Shown: piece after piece, positions 32,933-40,923 of the stretch
Position numbering within the stretch: the first letter of the stretch is position 1
Layout of the letters: every line of letters starts with the position of its first letter
Source: Planctomycetota bacterium
GTDB lineage: Bacteria > Planctomycetota > UBA1135 > GCA-002686595
Direction: 5' to 3'
Assembly: GCA_029259595.1 (NCBI GenBank)
Contig: JAJDEW010000041.1
Coordinates: 1 to 47,303 of the forward strand
DNA: 47,303 nucleotides
Made by a program: the position numbers and the translations under genes
Notes under the pieces: generated by a model
The model's database searches: none
Told to the model about the DNA's origin: nothing
The model's input: the letters and a program-made list of their open reading frames with translations, nothing else

Positions 32933-33501
32933 CGCACCTCCTCCCCGTCGCTGAAGATCTGGCGCAGTTTCTCGAGCCCGCGGTAGTAGTGAGTCTTGGC
33001 GCTGCTCGCCGAGATTTCCAGCGCCCCAGCCAGCTCCTGAAAGGTCAGGCCTTCGACGTGGCGCAGCCGAACGATCTCCGCTTCGCGTTCGGCGAGGTGA
33101 CGCAGGAAGCGTCCCAGACCGCGCCCTTCCAGGAGCTCCGCCCGGACCGAGGGCCTGGATTCCGGTTCCTGAACCGCCTCGATGTCCACGAATCTCGAAC
33201 GCCTGCCCTTGCGGCGCAGCGCGTTCAGAAGCTCGAACGCCGCGATGCGGTAGGCCCAAGCTTCGATCGTGGCTTCGGGGGGGAACGAAGCGATCTTGTT
33301 CCACGCGACCAAGAGAATGTCCTGTACCAAGTCCTCCAGCTCGGCCGAATCCAGCGGCCGACCCATCCGATTGTTTCGAGCTTGCAACAAGCGTCCGACA
33401 AACTGAATGCGGCGAAACAGCTCGCGCCGCGCATCCTCGTCACCCGAGACCGCGTCTTGAACGAGGATCTGATCCTCGGTGGGGTCGGGGTGCTTGGTCA
33501 A
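32929..33501 (-). CDS. ECF-type RNA polymerase sigma factor
   Basis: A 190-residue sigma-70 family protein with only regions 2 and 4. Region 2 (about 22-97) contains DSAELEDLVQDILLVAWNKI and AWAYRIAAFELLNALRRK; region 4 (about 132-185) contains LTFQELAGALEISASSAKTH, the helix-turn-helix that reads the -35. No C-terminal extension. Coupled to a membrane anti-sigma factor and upstream of a CHAT protein, it probably controls that operon plus other targets. Activating signal unknown. A TATACT box upstream at 33574-33579 could be the promoter. Confidence 0.92.
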   Translation of the reverse strand: MTKHPDPTEDQILVQDAVSGDEDARRELFRRIQFVGRLLQARNNRMGRPLDSAELEDLVQDILLVAWNKIASFPPEATIEAWAYRIAAFELLNALRRKGRRSRFVDIEAVQEPESRPSVRAELLEGRGLGRFLRHLAEREAEIVRLRHVEGLTFQELAGALEISASSAKTHYYRGLEKLRQIFSDGEEVR

Positions 33502-33573
33502 GGAACGTCAGGACGGTTGCGGATGGTCGGCGAGAAATCCTTATTTCACGCGAGGACTTCGCTCGTCCCCCGA

Positions 33574-33579
33574 AGTATA
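33574..33579 (-). promoter_or_regulatory. TATACT -10-like box for the sigma operon
   Basis: TATACT on the minus strand, 72 bases before the ATG at 33501. A weak TTACCG lies 17 bases upstream. Confidence 0.35.
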
Positions 33580-33770
33580 GAACCGACGCGCAAGCGCGGT
33601 AACGGGTCTGTCCCGATTCGGCACCACGCGAACACCTCTTGCGCGCGCGGAATTCGGGTCGTGGATTCTTCGGAGTTCCTGTCGACGGAATCCGGATCCC
33701 GCGCAGCAGGAGGTCACGGCCCTCTACGGGTTTCACCGAATCGTCCGGCAGCGCTCCCCGGCCGACAAGC

Positions 33771-33776
33771 TATGGT
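33771..33776 (+). promoter_or_regulatory. TANNNT box before the SDR gene
   Basis: GCTATGGT, 27 bases before the ATG at 33804; a GAGGAA ribosome site lies between them. Confidence 0.35.
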
Positions 33777-33803
33777 GACTCCTCGACGCTCCGAGGAATC
33801 CCC

Positions 33804-34502
33804 ATGCAACTCGATTCGATCCAAGCCCTCGTCACCGGCGGCGCGACCGGGATCGGCCTCGCCACCGCCCGCGCGCTGCAGCAGGCCGGCGCCCAAGTCG
33901 CGATCTGCGGTCGGCGGGAAGGGCCCCTTGCCGAGGCGCGCGCGGAATACGGCTTCCACGCCTTTCAGGCCGATGTCTCGAAGGAAGACGAAGTGGACGC
34001 GCTCGCCGCTCGAGTCGTCCGTGCGTTGCCGAACTGGAACGTCCTGATCAACAACGCGGGCTTCGGGCGCTTCGCTCCGCTGCTCGAGCTGGAGGCCCGA
34101 GACCTGCGTGAGGTCTTCGAGACGAACGTCTTCGGTGCCACGCTCGTGGCCCGCGCCGCAGCGCGTCACTTCGTGGCGCAAAGCACCGGCTCGATCGTCA
34201 ATGTCGCCTCGACCGCGGCTCGCAAGGGCTACGCGAACGGAAGCGCCTACGCGGCCTCGAAGTTCGCCCTGTCGGGCCTGACCGAATGCTGGCGGGCCGA
34301 GCTGCGCCAGCATCAGATCCGCGTCATGCAGGTCAACCCGAGCGAGGTTCAGACCGCCTTCGGAGGAGCCGAACGCGACGGCTCGAACCCGACCAAGCTC
34401 GTCGCCGACGACGTCGCGCAGCTGATCGTCGGCCTGCTCGCCCTCCCCGACCGCGGCTTCGTCACGGAAGCCTCGCTGTGGGCCACGAATCCCCGCTCGT
34501 GA
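33804..34502 (+). CDS. Short-chain dehydrogenase/reductase (3-ketoacyl-reductase-like)
   Basis: A 232-residue classical SDR. The cofactor motif TGGATGIG is at 11-18, NNAG at 83-86, the catalytic serine at about 136 (VNVASTAARKG), and YAASK with Tyr149 and Lys153. CGRRE at 35-39, after the second strand, favours NADP(H). The VNPSEVQTAF segment after the active site is typical of ketoacyl-reductase-like members. Substrate not determinable. The start follows a GAGGAATCCCC ribosome region and gives the standard length. Confidence 0.92.
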   Translation: MQLDSIQALVTGGATGIGLATARALQQAGAQVAICGRREGPLAEARAEYGFHAFQADVSKEDEVDALAARVVRALPNWNVLINNAGFGRFAPLLELEARDLREVFETNVFGATLVARAAARHFVAQSTGSIVNVASTAARKGYANGSAYAASKFALSGLTECWRAELRQHQIRVMQVNPSEVQTAFGGAERDGSNPTKLVADDVAQLIVGLLALPDRGFVTEASLWATNPRS

Positions 34503-34579
34503 TGGGCCCTGCGCACCGTCCGAGCCTCCTGTCACACACATCGCATCCGAAGCAGCACTTCGACGTGCCGCGAGTCGTC

Positions 34580-36097
34580 ATGAAGTCTCCCCGCCACCGC
34601 ACCGCTCTGCTCCCCGTCCTGCTCGCCCTCCTGACCTGCGTCGCGCCCGCGGCCGCGATCCAGGACGAATCACCGGCCGACGAACCGGAGCAAGCGGACG
34701 CAGCCGAGCCCGTCGTCACCGAGCATACGCTGAGCCTCGCAGGAGACGAGCTCGAGTACCGCGCGACGGCCGGCACGATCACGATCAAGGAAGACGGCGA
34801 CGCCCCCAAGGCCGACATCTTCTACGTCTACTACGAAGCGAAGGAAGACGACGCGCGGCGGCCGCTCACCTTTTGCTTCAACGGTGGCCCCGGTTCGTCG
34901 TCCGTCTGGTTGCACATGGGGGCGTTCGGACCTCGCCGCGTGCCCATGCCGACCGGCGCTCGCACCCCGAAGCCTCCTTATCGGCTGATCGACAACGAAG
35001 GCACGTTGCTCGACCTCTCCGACCTCGTGTTCGTCGACCCGGTCACGACGGGCTACAGCCGCGCGATCGAAGGCGAAGACGACGGTCAGTTCCACGGCGT
35101 GCGCGAGGACGTGCAGTGGATGGCGGAGTTCATCCGCCTCTTCGTCACGCGCTACGAGCGCTGGGACTCGCCCAAGTTCCTGGCGGGTGAAAGCTACGGC
35201 ACGACGCGCGCCGCGGGACTCGCGGCGGCCTTGCAGGACCGCCACGGCATGTATCTGAACGGCGTGATCCTGATCTCGTCGATCCTCTCCTTCCAGACCG
35301 CGCGCTTCGACACGGGCAACGACCTGCCCTACGTGCTGTTCCTCCCGACCTACACCGCGACGGCTTGGTATCACCGGCGCCTGGCCCCCGAGCTGCAAGC
35401 CGATCTGCGCACGACCCTCGAAGAGGCGGAGGCCTTCGCGCTGGGCGACTACGCGACGGCCTTGCTCCAGGGTGACCGACTTCCGCCGGAAGACCGCAGC
35501 GACATCGCGACGCGGCTCGCACGCCTGACCGGTCTCTCGATCGACTACGTCGAGCGCACGAACCTGCGCATCGACATCCACCGCTTCACGAAAGAGCTGC
35601 GGCGCGACGAACGCACGACCGTCGGTCGACTCGACAGCCGCTTCACGGGCCGTGACGCCGACGCCACGGGGACGACGAGCGAGTACGATCCGAGCTACAG
35701 CGCCATCCAAGGTCCCTACACGGCGGTCCTGAACGATTACGTCCGCGGCGAGCTCGGCTACGAAAACGACACGCCCTACGAGATCCTCACGGGCCGCGTG
35801 CACCCCTGGAAGTGGCGCAACGGGCAGGGCTACGTCGACATGAGCGATTCCTTGCGCGTCGCGATGTCGAAGAACCCCCACCTCATGGTCTTCGTCGCCA
35901 ACGGCACCTACGACCTGGCCACGCCGTACTTCGCGACCGAGTACACGTTCGCGCACCTCGGACTCGAACCCGAGCTGCGCGACAACGTGGTCATGGGCTA
36001 CTACGAAGCCGGCCACATGATGTACGTCGAGGACGAGCACCTGCTCGGCCTCAAGCGCGACCTCGCCGCCTTCTACGCCAAGGCCCTCGCCGACTGA
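34580..36097 (+). CDS. Secreted S10 serine carboxypeptidase-like peptidase
   Basis: A 505-residue alpha/beta-hydrolase peptidase. Signal peptide ALLPVLLALLTCVAPAAA, then the S10 signatures: FNGGPGSSSVW (100-110), DPVTTGYS (153-160) and the nucleophile motif GESYGT (Ser205). The acid is in ANGTYDLATPY and the histidine in YYEAGHMMYVE. The family removes single residues from peptide C-termini at acid pH and is common in Planctomycetota and Acidobacteriota. It sits downstream of the SDR with 77 bases between. Its stop abuts that of the convergent VLRF1 gene with no space. Confidence 0.92.
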   Translation: MKSPRHRTALLPVLLALLTCVAPAAAIQDESPADEPEQADAAEPVVTEHTLSLAGDELEYRATAGTITIKEDGDAPKADIFYVYYEAKEDDARRPLTFCFNGGPGSSSVWLHMGAFGPRRVPMPTGARTPKPPYRLIDNEGTLLDLSDLVFVDPVTTGYSRAIEGEDDGQFHGVREDVQWMAEFIRLFVTRYERWDSPKFLAGESYGTTRAAGLAAALQDRHGMYLNGVILISSILSFQTARFDTGNDLPYVLFLPTYTATAWYHRRLAPELQADLRTTLEEAEAFALGDYATALLQGDRLPPEDRSDIATRLARLTGLSIDYVERTNLRIDIHRFTKELRRDERTTVGRLDSRFTGRDADATGTTSEYDPSYSAIQGPYTAVLNDYVRGELGYENDTPYEILTGRVHPWKWRNGQGYVDMSDSLRVAMSKNPHLMVFVANGTYDLATPYFATEYTFAHLGLEPELRDNVVMGYYEAGHMMYVEDEHLLGLKRDLAAFYAKALAD

Positions 36098-36796
36098 TCA
36101 AGCCTGCGGCCAGGACGCGGGGAGCGTCAGGGAGCCGCGGGTCAAAAGACGGCGAATGCGTTGGACCTCGGCGAAGTCGGGGATGTGGACGTGGAGCGGG
36201 ATCCTGGTCGGCAGGCCGCGGCGTTCGAAGGGCGGTGGAGGTGCAACGCGAAAGAGCTCGGGCCACGTTCGGACGGGACAGCTGTAGTCGATGCGGTCGA
36301 AGGCGCCGAACTCGTCCCGCCAAACGATGAGCTTCTCGTTGGTCTCGACCAGCTGGCGTTCGGCGTTCTGGAGCCGTAGGCGGGAGCCGTAGCGCGACTT
36401 GCCGCGCGTCTTGAGGTGAGCCGGTTGGGCACGTCCGCGGCCGCGCACGACGTACTTCTTGAGGGCCTTGTGGGCGAGGAGCTCGTCGTCGCGCCACAGC
36501 CCCACTCCGGTCGCACCCGCCTGGATCAAGAGGACGAGGTGCAAGCCCAGCGCGTCCGCGAGCGTCTCGAGATAGCGCTGGGGCGTTTCGCGACCGATCG
36601 TGACCGGTTGCACGAGCGGTGGAACGAAGCTCAGGTGGCGATCGTCGCCCTCGGCCTCGGCGACGACGAAGGCGCGCGTGGCCGGCTCGAACACGAGCTC
36701 GCGCTGCGCGACACACGCCTCGAAGAGCGAGCGCGTCTCCGTCCACACAAAGCCCCGGCGCCGCCAGGGCCGCTCGGCATCCTGCTCTTCCTCCAT
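36098..36796 (-). CDS. VLRF1 (Vms1-like) family putative peptidyl-tRNA hydrolase
   Basis: A 232-residue protein. The central part (about 80-160) matches the eRF1-like VLRF1 domain of eukaryotic Vms1/ANKZF1: a buried hydrophobic strand (LHLVLLIQAGATGVGLW), then AHKALKKYVVRGRGRAQPAH, then SRYGSRLRLQNAERQLVETN. Gln124 in RGRGRAQ corresponds to the catalytic glutamine of the Vms1 GxxQ loop that replaces GGQ. Vms1 releases nascent chains from stalled 60S subunits; bacterial VLRF1 proteins are predicted to rescue stalled ribosomes. No ankyrin or zinc-finger region is attached. That it acts on bacterial peptidyl-tRNA is inference. A TATCGT box ends six bases before the start. Confidence 0.75.
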   Translation of the reverse strand: MEEEQDAERPWRRRGFVWTETRSLFEACVAQRELVFEPATRAFVVAEAEGDDRHLSFVPPLVQPVTIGRETPQRYLETLADALGLHLVLLIQAGATGVGLWRDDELLAHKALKKYVVRGRGRAQPAHLKTRGKSRYGSRLRLQNAERQLVETNEKLIVWRDEFGAFDRIDYSCPVRTWPELFRVAPPPPFERRGLPTRIPLHVHIPDFAEVQRIRRLLTRGSLTLPASWPQA

Positions 36797-36802
36797 TGCC
36801 GC

Positions 36803-36808
36803 ACGATA
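36803..36808 (-). promoter_or_regulatory. TANNNT box abutting the VLRF1 start
   Basis: GGTATCGT on the minus strand, hexamer ending six bases before the ATG at 36796. TTGCCG lies 18 bases upstream of the hexamer as a plausible -35. Confidence 0.5.
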
Positions 36809-36857
36809 CCTGCCCGCGGGGTGGCGGCAACGGCGAGCGCGCGGAGGGTGGCGCGAA

Positions 36858-39485
36858 TCAGAGGCGCACGACCTCGACGCCGGTTCCGGAGAGAAACAGC
36901 TCGACCCGCTCGACCACCTCGTCCCCCAGCAAGAGGACGAGCGCCTGCGCCGTGACCGGGACGTCCACCGACTGGGACCGGCCATCGATGAGCTCGACCC
37001 CCCGTCGTCGCTCGCGTCGGTTGCCGAGCCGCAGCTCGAGGTCGAGCACCTCGCCGGCGACGCCCTCGATCCGAAAGGCGTCGGCGCGGCCCGGTTCGGC
37101 CAGCTCGACGCGCAGACTGGCGAGGCGTGTGACGACCAGGTCGAGCGCCTCCGCAGGATCGACGTCATCGAGCTCGACCGTGTCGGTCCGGAGCCTGCGC
37201 CCCTCGAGGCGCAGCCGGACGGAGCGCTTCGGCACGTCGGACAGGCGAAAGCGTCCCTCGGCATCGGTCGTGGTCGCGCGCCCCGAGACGAGGTCGGTGA
37301 ACATTCGCCGCCCGGCGTGCTCGACGCGGAAACCGTGCGTCTGCAAGCGCAGCGTACAGCCCCCCACCGGCGCGCCGCGTCCATCGCGCACGACGCCTTC
37401 GAGCGTGCGCGTGCTCGCGGCCGGATCGAGCTGCAGGCGGACGCCGTCGGACCCCGCCGGAAACGGTCCAGCCTCGACGCGCAGGAGGGTGCGCCGATCG
37501 AGTGCGACGAGCCGGTAGGAGCGCGGGATCAACGCGGAGAGCTCGAAGCTTCCGTCCTCGCTCGTCGTCACGTACGGCGTCGCATCCGCGCCGGCGAGCT
37601 GCGTCTCGACCAAATCGGGCAGCACCGTTTCCAGGCGCATTCCGCGCAGCTCGACGTCCGCCTCGCCGGGCTCGGAAGCGTCTCGGAACACGGTCGGATC
37701 GGCCAGGAACACCTGCACGTCCCGCAGACCGCGTCCGCTCGAGTCCGTGACGCGCCCGCGCAACGTGAGCGGAGCCGAGGGCAAGCGCAGCTCGACGTCG
37801 CTCGGCCAGACGAGCTGGCCCATGGCATCCGCTTCGGGAACGAACGACGTGGCGCCGACGCCGGGGACGAGGGCGAGAAGCCGCGTCGGCCGCTCGCCCG
37901 AGGGCCCCGCACTCGTCGCGTCGAGCGCGAAGGTCCCGTCGAAGGCCGTGCGCGTGGTCCGCACCTCGGCGGAGACGCGCGCTCCCGCCAGCGGCCTTCC
38001 GGCGGCGTCGACCACGCGACCGCGCACGAGCCCGACGCGCCCTTCATGTCGTTCGTGCAGCACGAGCTCGAGCCCCTCCGCGGACCCGACGCCCAGGGCG
38101 TGCTCGGCCGACCGCAGCCCTTCGTAGCTCGCGACGAGCGCGGCTCCGGCCAGCTCCGGTGCTTCGAGCGCAAAGGCGCCCTCCTGACCCGAGATCGTCG
38201 CGAAGCTCACGCTCGAGGCGCGCTCGAGCGACACATCGAAGCGCTCGCGCCAACCGTCCGGCAAGCGCAGGTGCAGCTCGGCTCCAGCGAGCGGTGTCCC
38301 GTCCGCGCGCCGTACCACCCCGGCCAGCGACGTGCGCGGCGCGGCGACGACGACGAGCTCCCCGTGCGCGCGGGTCCCGCCCGCTTCGGCGCCGGCCGCC
38401 TCGCTCGCGCAAACGGTCATGAGGTCGTCGCGTGCGACCAACACGCGTCCTCCCCCGTCGACGCGTGAGAGCGAGAAGGACCCGTCGGCTCCGGTCAGGG
38501 CGACCTGAGCACCGGAGCCGTCGCGCGCCTCGCCACGCTCGCCGTAGCGCTCGTAGCGAACGAGTACCGACGCGAGCGGTGCGCCGCGCGCGTCGAAGAG
38601 GCGGCCCGCGATCCGGCGTGCCGGCGAGTGCAGGGCACGGACGTCGGCGAGCTCGACGAGCGGTTCGGCCTCGGAGACGAGCTCGCGCGCGGGCACGCTT
38701 CGCGTCGTGGACCCCGCCGTGCTCCCCGGCGTCCCGGTGGCGAGTAGAGGTGCGGGCGGCGGGACGACACCGCGACCGACGTCGCCACCCGCTCCCCAGT
38801 CCCTTCCGACGGCGGCGAACAGCAGCACCGCGGCCGCCGCGGCCAGGGCCAGGGCGACGAAGCCGCCGAAGCCCTTTGCCGCACCGGTTTCGAGCGCCGT
38901 CGCGGCCGAACCGCTCGGTCCAACGGAAGGCGGGGGCGCGCTCGTCGGAAGCCGAACCAGCGGCGTGAGCGCGGCCATCCAGCTGCGCCCCTCGGCCCTG
39001 TAGTGTTCTTCCAGCCGTGTTCGAATCGCGACGTGGGCGCGCGCGAGCCGCGTCTTCACGGTCGAGATCGGAATCCCGAGGCTGGCCGCGATCCGGGTCG
39101 GCGTCTCGCCCTCGTAGTAGCGGCGTACGATGACCTCGCGGTAGTGCTCGGGCAGGTCCAGGACGACCTCGACGACGGAACGGTGGACCGACATGCGCTC
39201 GAGCAGCTCGTCGGTGCTGGGTGCGTCGCCCCGGTCGGAAACCGCGTCCTCGCGCGCGCGCCGCCGGTCCTCGCCCCGCAGCCGCTCCCACACCCGGTTG
39301 CGCAGGACCTGCCCCATCCAGGCCCGGAGCGAGCGCGGCTCGCGCTCCTCCTCCAGCGCGGCCAGGAGCGTCTCCTGAGCCAAATCCTCGGCCAGGTCGG
39401 GGTCGCGCCCCAGACGGTGCGCGAGCAACCGAACCCACTGGCTGTGCCCCAGGAGGGCCTCCATGCGCGCGGACGGCGTCGTCAT
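36858..39485 (-). CDS. ECF sigma factor fused to TM helix and carboxypeptidase-regulatory-like domains
   Basis: An 875-residue fusion. Sigma-70 region 2 is at about 10-70 (DLAEDLAQETLLAALEEE, LRAWMGQVLRNRVWERLR) and region 4 at about 108-162 (LPEHYREVIVRRYYEGETPT, ASLGIPISTVKTRLARAH). A transmembrane helix lies at about 206-227 (FGGFVALALAAAAAVLLFAAVG). From about 290 on there are five or more carboxypeptidase-regulatory-like/Ig units, each with the form GRVxDxxGRPLAGAxV and DGSFxLxx (e.g. VRGRVVDAAGRPLAGARV). Predicted topology: sigma domain inside, regulatory-like domains outside, so the sigma factor is its own membrane sensor. It needs release, probably proteolytic, to act. Such sigma fusions are reported among Planctomycetota ECF groups. 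Start ATG 39485; Met8 is an alternative. Confidence 0.88.
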   Translation of the reverse strand: MTTPSARMEALLGHSQWVRLLAHRLGRDPDLAEDLAQETLLAALEEEREPRSLRAWMGQVLRNRVWERLRGEDRRRAREDAVSDRGDAPSTDELLERMSVHRSVVEVVLDLPEHYREVIVRRYYEGETPTRIAASLGIPISTVKTRLARAHVAIRTRLEEHYRAEGRSWMAALTPLVRLPTSAPPPSVGPSGSAATALETGAAKGFGGFVALALAAAAAVLLFAAVGRDWGAGGDVGRGVVPPPAPLLATGTPGSTAGSTTRSVPARELVSEAEPLVELADVRALHSPARRIAGRLFDARGAPLASVLVRYERYGERGEARDGSGAQVALTGADGSFSLSRVDGGGRVLVARDDLMTVCASEAAGAEAGGTRAHGELVVVAAPRTSLAGVVRRADGTPLAGAELHLRLPDGWRERFDVSLERASSVSFATISGQEGAFALEAPELAGAALVASYEGLRSAEHALGVGSAEGLELVLHERHEGRVGLVRGRVVDAAGRPLAGARVSAEVRTTRTAFDGTFALDATSAGPSGERPTRLLALVPGVGATSFVPEADAMGQLVWPSDVELRLPSAPLTLRGRVTDSSGRGLRDVQVFLADPTVFRDASEPGEADVELRGMRLETVLPDLVETQLAGADATPYVTTSEDGSFELSALIPRSYRLVALDRRTLLRVEAGPFPAGSDGVRLQLDPAASTRTLEGVVRDGRGAPVGGCTLRLQTHGFRVEHAGRRMFTDLVSGRATTTDAEGRFRLSDVPKRSVRLRLEGRRLRTDTVELDDVDPAEALDLVVTRLASLRVELAEPGRADAFRIEGVAGEVLDLELRLGNRRERRRGVELIDGRSQSVDVPVTAQALVLLLGDEVVERVELFLSGTGVEVVRL

Positions 39486-39740
39486 CGGGTAGCGGGATGC
39501 CACGCTGGCTCGGAAGGACTCGCCCTTTTCGTCAAACGGTGAGTCCCCGTCCCCCACGGCGCCATCTCGCCTTGGCCGAGGATCTCGCGGACGCTCCGTG
39601 ATAACCCGAGCGCAGCGAACGGTCACCGCCGACACGGAGTTCTCACGAAACCACGCCGCTCCGCGGGGTTAGCAGCCGGTTGGAGGCCCGCGGTCGCCGG
39701 CGACGGCCTGCGAAGCGCTCGCGACCGAGGTCGACGTTCC

Positions 39741-40892
39741 ATGCACTTCATCCAAGCCCTCCTGCTCCTGCTCGCCCCTGCCCTTCCGCCCGCGGCGACG
39801 GCCGTCGGCCAGGCTCGCTCCACCGCCGAGATTCCCTGGTACGGGGGCCCGTTCGACGGGGCGCTGCGACGCGCCGGCCTGCGCGACGGGCTCGTTCTCG
39901 TGTACTTCTGGATGGACGAGAGCGAGTTCTGCAAGCAGCTGTATCAAGAGACGTTGCAGTCCCCGGAAACGGTCGCAGCTCTGGCCGGCTTCACCTGCGT
40001 CAGCGCCAAGGCGACGGATGCGCGCGGTGCCGAGCTGGTCGCGCGCTTCGGGGTCAAGACCCTGCCGACCCTGCTCTTCCTGCGTCCGGACGGCCAGGCG
40101 GAGGACGCCTTGCTCGGCTACATCTCGGCGGCGAGCTTCCGCCAGCACCTTGATCGGATCCGTGCGGGCACGGACACGGTCGGCGATCTGCAGCAGCGCG
40201 CGGAGGCGGCGCCGGACGACCTGGTCCTGCGCTACAAGCTGGCGCAGACCTTGATCCACGTCGGACGCATTCGCGAAGGCGACGAGCTCGTCGCCTCGAT
40301 CCGCGCCGAGGATCCCGACGGTCGCACCGTGATCGGCGCCCAGCTCGCGCTCTACGACATGCAGGCCGCGATCCGTTCGGCCGCGCCTGACACGTCGGAT
40401 CCGACGACCTACGAGCTCGCGCCGGCCTACGACCACGTGCGGAGGATCCGCCCGCGCGAGGTGGCCTTCGAGGGCTGGAATTGGATCGCGGCCCTCGAGA
40501 ACGCGGGCGGGCGGCGTGAGCGGGCGCGCGCGGCGTGGATGGAGGCCTTTCCGTTCGTGTCCGAGCTCGAGATCACCGACTGGGCCGACGAGGTCGTCTG
40601 GGCCCTGTGGGACGCGCGCCAGAACCTCACGAAGCGCGAGCAGCGCTTCGCCCTCGACGTGGCCCAGCGCGCGGTCGCCCGTGCTCTGACCCTCCTCGAA
40701 CCCGGCACCGCAACCGCACCTCCCCCCGACGAAGAACTGGTCCGCTACGTCGCACGCATGCACGACGCCCTGGCCTGCGCCTGGTACATGAACAAGAAGC
40801 GCGACAAGGCGATCGCAACCCTGCAACGCTCGCTCGAGCTCGACCCCGGCGTCGCCGAACACCTCGCCCTCCTCGACCACTTCGAGCGCTGA
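39741..40892 (+). CDS. Exported thioredoxin-fold/TPR protein lacking a CxxC motif
   Basis: A 383-residue protein with an N-terminal signal-like segment (ALLLLLAPALPPAATAVGQ). A thioredoxin-like domain follows at about 30-145, where the usual CxxC is SEFC (Ser61 to Cys64 in DESEFCKQLYQE), so only the second cysteine remains. VKTLPTLLFLRPDG supplies the cis-proline. After about residue 150 the chain is helical repeats of TPR type, ending YMNKKRDKAIATLQRSLELD. A single-cysteine thioredoxin domain is more likely a binder or monothiol than a disulfide reductase. Possibly periplasmic, in an assembly role. Confidence 0.78.
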   Translation: MHFIQALLLLLAPALPPAATAVGQARSTAEIPWYGGPFDGALRRAGLRDGLVLVYFWMDESEFCKQLYQETLQSPETVAALAGFTCVSAKATDARGAELVARFGVKTLPTLLFLRPDGQAEDALLGYISAASFRQHLDRIRAGTDTVGDLQQRAEAAPDDLVLRYKLAQTLIHVGRIREGDELVASIRAEDPDGRTVIGAQLALYDMQAAIRSAAPDTSDPTTYELAPAYDHVRRIRPREVAFEGWNWIAALENAGGRRERARAAWMEAFPFVSELEITDWADEVVWALWDARQNLTKREQRFALDVAQRAVARALTLLEPGTATAPPPDEELVRYVARMHDALACAWYMNKKRDKAIATLQRSLELDPGVAEHLALLDHFER

Positions 40893-40923
40893 GACCGAAC
40901 CAGCGATCCGCAACCGCCGGGCG

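Larger units (their letters stand above)
33502..33803. other. Divergent intergenic region, no gene seen
   Basis: About 300 bases between the sigma factor and the SDR gene. It holds the TATACT box for the sigma operon and a TATGGT box for the SDR. A GGATTC/GAATCC inverted pair lies near 33663-33695. I see no convincing reading frame or RNA gene. Confidence 0.6.
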
